NCBI GenBank assembly: GCA_013361525.1
Contig: JABFXY010000019.1
Span: 186,001 to 250,000, forward strand
DNA length: 64,000 nt
Source of the DNA: Polyangiaceae bacterium
GTDB taxonomy: Bacteria > Myxococcota_A > Polyangia > Polyangiales > Polyangiaceae
Reading direction: 5' to 3'
Positions 51,209 to 58,996 of the stretch are shown here, in pieces. Both the position numbers and the translations under genes were made by a program. The notes under the pieces were generated by a model that made no database searches, was not told the DNA's origin, and saw only the letters and a list, made by a program, of their open reading frames with translations. Every line of letters starts with the position of its first letter. Position 1 is the first letter of the stretch.

Positions 51209-52013
51209 TCCGGCCTCGCCTGGATCCGATGTGGGTGGACCGTCATCGATCCATGGCTCCCACCCGGCCATGAAAACTTTGCGGCCTCTGAGGGTGACCG
51301 CGACAGCAGCGCCGGGGGTTGCGTCGACGTGCCGCGGCGATCGTGCGGAGAACGAGGGGTAAAGCCACAGTATTCCCCGGGTGGCGAAAAACCTCGGGGG
51401 GGTTGGCCCATGGCTTGCTCAAGACCAGCCCGACGCTTCGCTTAAAGCGCTCTTCCTTCGCTTCACGCTTCATCTTTTCGCTTCGCTTCACCCGTTTTGC
51501 TTTCTCGCGTTCACCTCTGGTGAACCGCCTTCTTTCTCGCTTCGCCCCTTTGCTTTCTCGCGTTCACCTCCGGTGAATCGCCTCCACTTATTCGCGTTCG
51601 CCTCCGGCGAACCACCCCGGCTTCGCTTCTTCTTTCGACACGCTTTCAGCTTCTCTTCGCTGTTCAGAAAAGAGTGAGCTTATGGCGACCCCGCAGCGGA
51701 GAAAGACCGCCCGGGGACCAGGACGCGGACACCCACAAGGTGGACCGCGTTTCGCCGTTTTGTCGGTTTGTTTTCTTCGCGTTGGCCTTCGGCCAACCGG
51801 GAGTTTCCCCGCGTTGGTCTTTCGGCCGACGCCGGGTTGTCTACTCGCGTTGGCGCCGACCGAGCGTTGACCCGAGTTGGCTGCCTGAACCGAGCAGCGT
51901 GAGAGCCCGCTTCACCGGGCCATGAAATTTCTGGTTGACGGTCACGCGCGAGAAAGCTAGATGCTGCCGCCCGTAAGTCGTTTCGGTCGAGCAACACGCG
52001 GCCGCGTCGACGA
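51209..52013. other. 805-bp gene-free region with hairpin array
   Basis: No credible ORF is found between the P460 gene and tRNA-Arg. The first part (51209-51480) has no feature I can name, apart from pyrimidine-rich text at its end (CTTCGCTTC repeats from about 51436). From 51496 to 51862 it holds a set of covarying hairpins listed separately. The last 150 bp before the tRNA hold nothing recognised. Confidence 0.6.
51496..51862. repeat. Array of covarying hairpins with TCGCG leader
   Basis: At least five short hairpins follow a CGCG leader: GTTCACC-TCT-GGTGAAC (51509-51525), GTTCACC-TCC-GGTGAAT (51562-51578), GTTCGCC-TCC-GGCGAAC (51595-51611), GTTGGCC-TTC-GGCCAAC (51781-51797) and GTTGGTC-TTTC-GGCCGAC (51813-51830, pairing with two G-U). 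A sixth, GTTGGCGCCGAC, starts near 51850. The first two lie in a 53-bp direct repeat beginning TTTGCTTTCTCGCG. Stems change on both sides together, which keeps pairing, while the leader and Y-rich loop stay alike. This indicates selected structure in DNA or RNA. No protein is encoded. Confidence 0.8.
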
Positions 52014-52087
52014 GCGTCCATAGCTCAGCTGGATAGAGCACAGGCCTACGAAGCCTGGGGTCGGAAGTTCGAATCTTCCTGGACGCG
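52014..52087 (+). tRNA. tRNA-Arg(ACG)
   Basis: The 74-nt cloverleaf has acceptor arm GCGTCCA/TGGACGC, a D-arm GCTC-AGCTGGATA-GAGC, the anticodon stem CAGGC/GCCTG with loop CTACGAA (anticodon ACG at 52048-52050) and T-arm GGAAG-TTCGAAT-CTTCC; the discriminator is G. CCA is not encoded. ACG is converted to ICG by TadA so that it reads CGU, CGC and CGA. The tadA gene begins only 19 bp downstream on the same strand. Confidence 0.96.
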
Positions 52088-52106
52088 CGATGTTCTCGTT
52101 CGCGCG

Positions 52107-52568
52107 ATGACGGACGAAGCCTGGATGCAGGAGGCGCTGGCCGAGGCCGAGCGCGCAGCCCAGGCCGGTGATGTTCCGGTCGGCGCGGTGGTGGTCGTCG
52201 GCGACACGCTCGTCGCGCGCGGCCGAAACCGCCGCGAGGTCGATCAAGACCCCACGATGCACGCGGAGATCGACGCCCTCCGCGCAGCCTCGAAGGCGCT
52301 CGGTCACTGGCGGCTCATCGGCGCGACGCTCTACGTGACCCTCGAGCCCTGCGTCATGTGCGCCGGCGCCCTCGTCCTCGCGCGAATCGACCGCGTCGTG
52401 TACGGCTGCACCGACCCCAAAGCCGGTGCCGTCGACACGTTCTTCGGCATCGGCCAGGACCCCAGGCTCAACCACCGCTTCGCCGTCACCGCCGGCGTCC
52501 TCGCCGATCCCTGCAGCGCCGTCCTCAAGGATTTCTTCCGGGCCCGGCGCCCACAGCGCCCCGCTTAG
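52107..52568 (+). CDS. tadA: tRNA-specific adenosine deaminase TadA
   Basis: 153 residues of the usual length for TadA. The zinc site is complete: MHAEIDAL with His52 and catalytic Glu54, and PCVMC with Cys82 and Cys85. Other family text includes GDVPVGAVVVVGD, GHWRLIGATLYVTLE and GAVDTFFGIGQDPRLNHRF. The enzyme deaminates A34 of tRNA-Arg(ACG) to inosine, and that tRNA gene lies directly upstream. No clear Shine-Dalgarno is present in the 19-bp gap, so the two may share a transcript that is processed at the tRNA 3' end. Confidence 0.96.
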   Translation: MTDEAWMQEALAEAERAAQAGDVPVGAVVVVGDTLVARGRNRREVDQDPTMHAEIDALRAASKALGHWRLIGATLYVTLEPCVMCAGALVLARIDRVVYGCTDPKAGAVDTFFGIGQDPRLNHRFAVTAGVLADPCSAVLKDFFRARRPQRPA

Positions 52569-52583
52569 CTCTGCGGCGGCGTC

Positions 52584-52749
52584 GAGCAGAGCAGACGAGA
52601 GAGAGAGGGGTCGCCAAGGGCGCCAAGGGGAGAAGGAGGAAGAAGAGAGTTTTGGATTTCGTCTCGTCGGATCCCTTCATCCAATATCCCTCTCTCCTCT
52701 TTCTCTTTCTGCCCTTGCGCCCTTGGCGACCCTCTCTCTCTGCTCTTTG
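52584..52749. repeat. Long inverted repeat between convergent genes (element B)
   Basis: Left arm 52584-52657 and right arm 52679-52749 pair for about 70 bp with few mismatches. The core is GTCGCCAAGGGCGCCAAGG on the left and CCCTTGCGCCCTTGGCGAC on the right. Flanks are GAGAGAGAG/CTCTCTCTC, and the arms end TTTTGGAT and ATCCAATAT around a short loop. Purines dominate the left arm, pyrimidines the right. It lies between tadA and a convergent hydrolase gene. Element C at 63.8 kb carries the same GCCAAG...GCGCCAAG core. Confidence 0.9.
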
Positions 52750-52758
52750 CTTCGAGAC

Positions 52759-53697
52759 TCAGCGGCCCTCGAGGAACGGCAAGGCCGCGGCTAGGAAGGC
52801 GTCGGGGTTGTCGACGTGGGCGAAGTGCGAGGCATCGTCGAGCCAGACCATCTGCGCGGACGGGAGGAGCTTGGACATGCGTGCGCCGACGGAGGGCGGG
52901 ACCATCGGGTCTTTCCGCGCGTAGACGAGCTGTAGTGGGACGGGGAACGCGCCGCCGAGGGCGCGCAATTGCGATTCGAAGGCGACCATCTGCCGGACGT
53001 CGAGGGTCTCGTCGAGCATGCGGATGAACGCGTCGACGCCCTCGCGCTTGCGGAGCGGCCGCGCGTATTCGCGGTGCTCTTCGCGCGATTTGAGCGACTC
53101 GTCGAAGTAGTGCACGTTCTTGTGGACCCATCGCTCCTCGTCGCGGGCGACGAGCCATCGGATGACGTCGTCGACGCGCGGGACCTTGTCGAGCGCGACG
53201 CGGAGCGCGCGCATGCGCGGCGTCGGTAGGCCGGGAGCATGGAGGCAAACGAGCCTGCCGACGCACGCGGGGTCGCGCATGGCGAGGCGCATCGCGAGGT
53301 AGCCGCCGAGGGAGTTGCCGATGACGGGCGCGCCGCGCAGACCGAGCGCGCCGATGACGTCGCCGGTCGCCTCCGCGAGCGCGTCAGGCCCATACGAGCC
53401 CGCGGGCTTGTCGCTCTCCCCCGCGCCGGGAAGGTCGAACGCGACGACGCTGTGCGTGCGACCGAGAGGCTCGAGCAGATACCGAAACGAGTAGCTCGTC
53501 GTCATGAAGCCGTGGATGCAAACCACACTGGGCCCCTGCCCGTGACGAATCACGCGGATGCCGACGTCGCCGAACGGCTTGGTCGGCACGATGATCCGCT
53601 CGCTCGGGGCCTCGAAGAAGCCGTGAGGCTTCACCGGTCGATGAGGCACTTCTCCGAACGCGAGTTGTTCGAACGGCGCGAGCGGGCGCTTCGGCAT
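52759..53697 (-). CDS. Alpha/beta-hydrolase
   Basis: 312 residues from ATG 53697 (ATG 53712 or 53736 are possible). The core is typical of hydrolases near the epoxide-hydrolase/esterase group: VVCIHGFMTTSYSFRYLLEP, VVAFDLPGAGESDKPAG, nucleophile elbow VIGNSLGGYLAMRLA, acid in VYARKDPMVPPSV and histidine in DDASHFAHVDNP. The small cap domain (about 140-240) is charged. Cytoplasmic; the substrate is unknown. Confidence 0.9.
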   Translation of the reverse strand: MPKRPLAPFEQLAFGEVPHRPVKPHGFFEAPSERIIVPTKPFGDVGIRVIRHGQGPSVVCIHGFMTTSYSFRYLLEPLGRTHSVVAFDLPGAGESDKPAGSYGPDALAEATGDVIGALGLRGAPVIGNSLGGYLAMRLAMRDPACVGRLVCLHAPGLPTPRMRALRVALDKVPRVDDVIRWLVARDEERWVHKNVHYFDESLKSREEHREYARPLRKREGVDAFIRMLDETLDVRQMVAFESQLRALGGAFPVPLQLVYARKDPMVPPSVGARMSKLLPSAQMVWLDDASHFAHVDNPDAFLAAALPFLEGR

Positions 53698-53758
53698 GGC
53701 GGGTCCGCGCATTGTCGCTCGACATGAAAGGTGCACAAAACCGATACTTCGGACAACC

Positions 53759-55987
53759 GTGGCGCGGCCCGCGCAAAACCACGATCAGGACGACGATGCG
53801 CGCGCGGTGCTCTACGCGACGTGCGCCGCCGCATTGATCCTGCTCCAGCAGGTCGGCTCGAAGGCCGCGCGCGACGCGCTTTTTCTCACGAGCTTCGCCG
53901 CGCGCGAGCTGCCGAAGATCATGGCCGGCTCGGCGCTGGTCTCCCTCGTGGTGGTGCTCCTGTCGGCGCGCGCGGTCGCGCGGCTCGGGCCTGCTCGGTT
54001 TCTACCGATCGCGCTCCTGACCAACGCCGCGCTCTTCGCGGGAGAAGCGGTGCTCTCTCGCACGGCGCCTGCGCCGACCTCGCTGCTGTTGTACGTGCAC
54101 GTCGCGGCGCTCGGCTCGGTGCTGGTGAGCGGCTTCTGGTCGCTGGTGACGGAGCGCTTCGATCCGCACCGTGCGCGTCGCTACATGGGCCGAATCGGCA
54201 TCGGAGCGACCCTCGGCGGAGCCTGCGGCGGCCTCGCCGCGGACGGCGCGATGCGGCTCTTTTCTGCGCAAGGGCTGCTCGCGTGGCTCGGGATCTCGAG
54301 CGCGGTCGCGGCAATGGTCGTGCGCCGTATCGGAAGGTCGCGCCGCGCGCCGCCGTCGACCCGCCTCCAGTCGCCCGAGAGCCCGCTCACGATCCTGCGT
54401 ACGACGCCATATCTGCGACTGCTCGGCGCCCTCGCCGCGCTCGGCGCGCTCTGGGCGGCGATGCTCGACTACTCGTTCAAGGCCGAGGTCAGCTTCGCGG
54501 TTCGCGATCCCGAGGACCTCATGCGGTTCTTCGGCTGGTTCTACACGGCGACCGGCGTGCTCACGTTCCTCGTCCAGGCCGCGCTCGGCGAGCACATGCT
54601 GCGGAGACACGGCATCGGCGTCACCGTGGGCTTCTTGCCGACGTTCGTCGCAGCCTTCGCCCTCCTCGCGGGGCTCGTCGACGTCTTCGCCGTCCTCGTC
54701 CTGCTGCGCACGGTGGAGAGCGTCCTCAGCAACAGCATCCACCGCGCGAGCTACGAGCTCTTCTTCACGCCCCTGCCCCAAGCGACGAAACGCCCGACCA
54801 AGACGATCGTCGACGTCGCGGCAACGCGGATCGGCGACGCGATCGGCAGCGCTTTGATCCTCGTCGGGCTCGCGTTGATCCCGACGCTCCCGGTTCGCGT
54901 TCCGATCCTCGTCGCTTCCGGCGCGGCGTTCGCCGCCTTTGCGCTCGTCCCGAGGCTTCACAAGGGTTACGTCGACGCGCTCACCAAGGCGCTCAAGACC
55001 GGTACGATCCGTCTCGACGATCACGACACGTCGCTCGACGCCCTCACCCACCGCACGCTGGCCGAGTCCACGCACCTCGTCGATCGCGAGAAGCTCCTCG
55101 AAGAGATCGAGGCGTTCCGGCGCGATCAAGTCGCGGTCGAACCTGCCCCGAAGAGTCGATCGCTCCGCATCACCGGTGGCCCTGGATCGGCGACACCGGC
55201 GTCGCTCGAGGCGCGGTTCGCTGCGACGCTGGACCCGGTCGTCTCGGCCGCGCTCATCTTGGTTTCGCGCGACACCGAACGCATCCGACGCGTCCTCGAG
55301 CGCCCGGTCGATCCGCAGCTCACGTCGTTTCTTCTGCCGCTCCTCGTCGACAAAAAGCTCGCCGCCGACGCCGAGCGCGCGCTCGCCGCGGTCGGCCCGC
55401 GCATCGCAGGACAGCTCACCGATGCGCTCCACGACGATCGGCTGTCGCGAACCGCGCGTGCCCGCGTCGCGCGTGTGCTCGGCGGGTTCGATTCGGTGCG
55501 CGCCCGCGAAGGGCTGTTCGAGGGGCTGTCGATCGAATCCACACCGGTCCGGCTCGCGTGTGCGCGGGCCATCGCCGACCAGAAGATCTCACCCGAGGTC
55601 GCCGAGGCGGAGCGACCGCGCATCTTCCGCGAGGTCGCGGCCGCGCTCGATCGCGGCGTCGGCGCCCTCGACGGCCACGCGTCGATGCCTCCGCCATCCG
55701 ACGACTCGGGCGACAACGACGAGCTCGGCACACGCCTCGAGCCACGGATCCGCGTCGCTCTCGCGCTCCTTTCTGCCGCGCTCGATCGCGAGGCCGTTTT
55801 GCTCGCGACGCGCGCGCTGGCGGTCGGCGATCCTGCGCTCCGCGGCACCGCGCTCGAGTACCTCGAGAACGTGCTCGAAGAGCCGGCGAAGACCGCGCTG
55901 TTGAAGACGCTCGCTGGCACGCCGCGCGCTTCGAAGCGGCGGACGCAACGCGAGCTCCTCGACGAGCTGCATCGAACGAAGCGTTGA
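53759..55987 (+). CDS. Nucleotide-transporter/MFS-like membrane protein with long C-terminal HEAT-like domain
   Basis: 742 residues from GTG 53759, the most plausible start because the larger frame runs into the divergent hydrolase start. The N-terminal 410 residues have about 11-12 membrane helices. Segments such as LILLQQVGSKAARDALFLTS, FWSLVTERFDPHRARRYMGR and LRTVESVLSNSIHRASYELF resemble ATP/ADP-translocase (TLC) and related MFS carriers. The remaining 330 residues are soluble and helical, with spaced Ala/Leu/Arg repeats (about 530-740) of HEAT type. Nucleotide or ion transport is inferred. Its substrate cannot be read. Confidence 0.75.
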   Translation: MARPAQNHDQDDDARAVLYATCAAALILLQQVGSKAARDALFLTSFAARELPKIMAGSALVSLVVVLLSARAVARLGPARFLPIALLTNAALFAGEAVLSRTAPAPTSLLLYVHVAALGSVLVSGFWSLVTERFDPHRARRYMGRIGIGATLGGACGGLAADGAMRLFSAQGLLAWLGISSAVAAMVVRRIGRSRRAPPSTRLQSPESPLTILRTTPYLRLLGALAALGALWAAMLDYSFKAEVSFAVRDPEDLMRFFGWFYTATGVLTFLVQAALGEHMLRRHGIGVTVGFLPTFVAAFALLAGLVDVFAVLVLLRTVESVLSNSIHRASYELFFTPLPQATKRPTKTIVDVAATRIGDAIGSALILVGLALIPTLPVRVPILVASGAAFAAFALVPRLHKGYVDALTKALKTGTIRLDDHDTSLDALTHRTLAESTHLVDREKLLEEIEAFRRDQVAVEPAPKSRSLRITGGPGSATPASLEARFAATLDPVVSAALILVSRDTERIRRVLERPVDPQLTSFLLPLLVDKKLAADAERALAAVGPRIAGQLTDALHDDRLSRTARARVARVLGGFDSVRAREGLFEGLSIESTPVRLACARAIADQKISPEVAEAERPRIFREVAAALDRGVGALDGHASMPPPSDDSGDNDELGTRLEPRIRVALALLSAALDREAVLLATRALAVGDPALRGTALEYLENVLEEPAKTALLKTLAGTPRASKRRTQRELLDELHRTKR

Positions 55988-56038
55988 TCGGTCGCTCGCG
56001 CGATCCTCGCTGGCGTCGGTCTTGCAGCTCCACCGCTC

Positions 56039-56890
56039 ATGCGTTGGACACCCGGCGGCAGAAGCGCCGATCTCATCGACATGCGCGGCTCCAGCGGTCG
56101 TCGCCAGGGCGGCGGCGGCCTACCGATCGGAAAGCTCGGCATCGGCGGCACGATCATCATCGGCCTGTTGAGCCTCGTCCTCGGTCGAAATCTCCTCTCC
56201 GGCGACGGCTCGCAGCAGGTCGCCTCGCCTGTCGACGACGCGAGCGAAGAACGCCAGGTACAGTTCGTCTCGTTCGTCCTAGACGACGCTCAGAAGACTT
56301 GGAGCGAGCAGCTCGAGAAGCAAACGGGCACCCCGTACCGCCGCGCGAAGCTGGTGTTGTTCCGCGACGGCGTCGCGAGCGCCTGCGGCTTCGCCGAGAG
56401 CGCGGTCGGACCGTTCTACTGCCCGCCCGACGAGAAGGTCTTCGTCGACCTGTCGTTCTTCCGTGACCTGAAGGATCGCCTCGGCGCTCCCGGCGACTTC
56501 GCGCAGGCCTACGTCATCGCCCACGAGCTCGGCCATCACGTGCAGAACGTCCTCGGGACCGACGACAAGATGCGGAGCTTGCAGCGCGGCAAGAGCAAGC
56601 GCGAGCAGAACGAGCTCAGTGTCCGCCTCGAGCTCCAGGCCGATTGCTTGGCGGGCGTCTGGGCCCACTCCACCGGGCAGCGTGACCTCCTCGAAAAGGG
56701 CGACATCGAAGAGGCGATGGATGCAGCGGCGGCCGTCGGCGACGATCGCCTTCAGAAGATGGGCACCGGCCACGTCCAGCCCGAGACGTGGACCCACGGC
56801 TCGAGCGCGATGCGCATGAAATGGTTCAACCGCGGGCTGGAGACGGGCCAGGTCAGCGCCTGCGACACCTTCCGCGAGGACGAGATCTGA
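56039..56890 (+). CDS. YpfJ-type zinc metallopeptidase
   Basis: 283 residues. One membrane helix near the N-terminus (LGIGGTIIIGLLSLVLGRNL) follows a glycine-rich stretch. The peptidase domain has the zinc motif HELGH at 162-166 (YVIAHELGHHVQNVLGTDD) and ELQADCLAGVW, in which the glutamate and aspartate follow the usual place of the third ligand. It fits the putative neutral zinc metallopeptidase family (YpfJ), anchored by the helix with the catalytic domain outside the cytoplasm. Confidence 0.92.
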   Translation: MRWTPGGRSADLIDMRGSSGRRQGGGGLPIGKLGIGGTIIIGLLSLVLGRNLLSGDGSQQVASPVDDASEERQVQFVSFVLDDAQKTWSEQLEKQTGTPYRRAKLVLFRDGVASACGFAESAVGPFYCPPDEKVFVDLSFFRDLKDRLGAPGDFAQAYVIAHELGHHVQNVLGTDDKMRSLQRGKSKREQNELSVRLELQADCLAGVWAHSTGQRDLLEKGDIEEAMDAAAAVGDDRLQKMGTGHVQPETWTHGSSAMRMKWFNRGLETGQVSACDTFREDEI

Positions 56891-56983
56891 TCGAGCGCAC
56901 CCTCTGACGCCACGCCCGTCTGACGCACAGCGGCGCGACGACCGGCACAACCTCCGCTGTGCCCCGATGTATGCTGCGCGTTC

Positions 56984-58996
56984 ATGCGCTTGCGGTGGCT
57001 TTGCTTCGTACGAGCGGCGCTCGCCCTCGCGCTGCTCCTCATCGGCTGTAAGCAGCGCCCGCCGAAGGTCCCGGGCGAGACGGATGTTGGGGTGGAGTCC
57101 GTCTCGATCGAGCCGCTCGACCCGGGCAAAGAGCTCGAGCTTTCGCACTCGGTGTTGTTCGATCGCCTCGGAGAGCGCCCCGACAGCCTCATCGCACCCG
57201 GCCGGACGTGGAGCACCTTCCGCGAGGCAGAAGATCGTCGCCGCATCGAGGCCTACTGGAAACAGCGTGGCTATTTCGACGTCGTCGTCAAAGACGCGAG
57301 CGTCACGTTCGCCGAGGACGGCCGCGCCAACATCGTCTTCAAGGTTCGAGAAAACGAACGCTACAAGGTCGGGCGGGTTCGGATTCAGCACGCCCTCCCC
57401 GACGTACCGCTCGACGATCTGGTCGATATCCACGAAGGCGACGAGCGGATCGACCTCGAGGTCTTCCGCAAGATGCGCCACCCGATGGCGGATCGCTTGC
57501 GGGTCGCCGGCTATGGCCACGCGAACGTCTACGTCCGCTTCTACGTCGACGAGACCGACAAGCTGGTGCACGTCGTCTACTTCGTCGACGCCGGACCCAA
57601 GACGAAGATCGCCAGCATCACCGTCTCCGGCAACGTGAAGGTCCCGAAAGAAGACGTCATCCGTCGCTCGGGCCTGGAGGTCGGCGCGCCGTACACCGAG
57701 GACCTGCGCGATCGCGTGCCGCGCGATCTCCTCGACACCGGCGCGTACGCCGCCGCGTTCGTCCGCGTCGACACCGACACGAAGTTCATCATCCCCGGGA
57801 CGGAGCCGGACACCGGTGGTGAGCTTCGCGACGAGCAGATCGATGCCCAGGGCAACCTCGTCCCACGCAAGCTCCCGGAAGGCGTCAACGTCACAATCCA
57901 CGTCGTCGAGGCGCCGAGCCAGACGGTTCGAGTCCGCGGCGGCTTCGAGATCGATCCTTCGCGCGCCGACACCGCGGTCACGGCGACGGCGTGGTTTCGA
58001 AACCTCTTCGGCCCGCTCCACCACCTCGTTCTCGAGGGACGCGTGGGCTACGGCTACATCTTCGACCGCACCTCGGACGAGCCGCCCGGCGTCTACGGCG
58101 AAGCGCTGATCCGCACCGTCCACGCCGGCGTGCTCGGGCGAACCGGCGATCTTCGAACCACGGTCCGGTACGTCGGGACGCTCTACCCGCGCGCATTTCT
58201 TCATCGCGGGACGACCGGCGTCGGCGCTCGCACGACGTTCATGAAGGGAATGTTCCTCGAAGGAGACTTGCTCGCCTTCTTCGAGAAGTCGGAGCGCTTC
58301 GGCCCGTTTCTGCCGGAAGAGCGCGAGGCGCTCGCGTTGCCGAGCCGCGAGTGGGCCGTCGGCCCCGAGCTCGACGTCAGCTTCATCTACGACGGGCGCG
58401 ATCACGGGGTCGAGCCGATGCGCGGCGGTTACGTCGGGCTCACGTCGCGCATCAACCCGCTCGCTGCCGGCGGTATCGCCGACTACCCCTTCGTGAACAT
58501 GTCCGGCGACGGACGTGGCTTCATCCCGCTCACGCCGTCGCTGTCGATCGGCCTGCGCGCGTTCGGCGAGTGGTCGCTGCTGAACGAAGGTGATGGGATC
58601 CCGCTCGGCGAGCGACTGTTCGGCGGCGGTGCCTACGGCTTCCGCGGGTTCGGCGCGCAGCGCCTATCCCCCGTCGTTCTTCGCTGTTTCGAAGAGTTCT
58701 GCAAAGAGGTCCCCGTCGGCGGTCGGAGCCTCGTCGAGTCTTCGCTCGAGCTTCGGTTTCTGCCTCCACAGAAACAATACGGCGCTGTCGTCTTCGGCGA
58801 TCTCGGCGGTGTGTCGGGCGATCTCAACCCGTTCGCACAGGGCCCGAGCTTCGCGGCGGGCCTCGGTGCGCGCCTGAGGCTGTGGTACCTGCCTGCAGCG
58901 ATCGATTTCGCGTACCGCGTGCTTCACGAAGGTGAAGTGCAAGGTCTCGAGGACGAGCCCTTTCACGTATTCTTTCGCATCGGGGAGGCGTTCTGA
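56984..58996 (+). CDS. tamA: TamA/BamA-family outer-membrane protein with lipobox
   Basis: 670 residues. The signal region reads LALALLLIGCKQR, a lipobox with Cys22, uncommon for this family. The next 300 residues hold POTRA-like domains (RRRIEAYWKQRGYFDVVVKD, VYFVDAGPKTKIASITVSGN, VPKEDVIRRSGLEVGAPYTE). The C-terminal 350 residues are an Omp85-type barrel with RLFGGGAYGFRGFGAQRLSP (the conserved L6 RGF loop) and a final strand ending in Phe. It overlaps the tamB-like gene by one base (TGATG). The pair delivers lipids or proteins to the outer membrane. Confidence 0.9.
   Translation: MRLRWLCFVRAALALALLLIGCKQRPPKVPGETDVGVESVSIEPLDPGKELELSHSVLFDRLGERPDSLIAPGRTWSTFREAEDRRRIEAYWKQRGYFDVVVKDASVTFAEDGRANIVFKVRENERYKVGRVRIQHALPDVPLDDLVDIHEGDERIDLEVFRKMRHPMADRLRVAGYGHANVYVRFYVDETDKLVHVVYFVDAGPKTKIASITVSGNVKVPKEDVIRRSGLEVGAPYTEDLRDRVPRDLLDTGAYAAAFVRVDTDTKFIIPGTEPDTGGELRDEQIDAQGNLVPRKLPEGVNVTIHVVEAPSQTVRVRGGFEIDPSRADTAVTATAWFRNLFGPLHHLVLEGRVGYGYIFDRTSDEPPGVYGEALIRTVHAGVLGRTGDLRTTVRYVGTLYPRAFLHRGTTGVGARTTFMKGMFLEGDLLAFFEKSERFGPFLPEEREALALPSREWAVGPELDVSFIYDGRDHGVEPMRGGYVGLTSRINPLAAGGIADYPFVNMSGDGRGFIPLTPSLSIGLRAFGEWSLLNEGDGIPLGERLFGGGAYGFRGFGAQRLSPVVLRCFEEFCKEVPVGGRSLVESSLELRFLPPQKQYGAVVFGDLGGVSGDLNPFAQGPSFAAGLGARLRLWYLPAAIDFAYRVLHEGEVQGLEDEPFHVFFRIGEAF

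Noticed and set aside
51496-51862. CRISPR-like array
   Set aside because: Spacing between the units is uneven (53, 33, 186 and 32 bp) and the repeated parts vary in sequence while keeping pairing, which is unlike fixed CRISPR repeats; no cas gene is nearby.
53731-56466. 911-codon plus-strand frame longer than the real transporter gene
   Set aside because: The translation is arginine- and alanine-rich with no membrane helices, while the overlapping frame encodes a clear membrane protein followed by a separate zinc peptidase.
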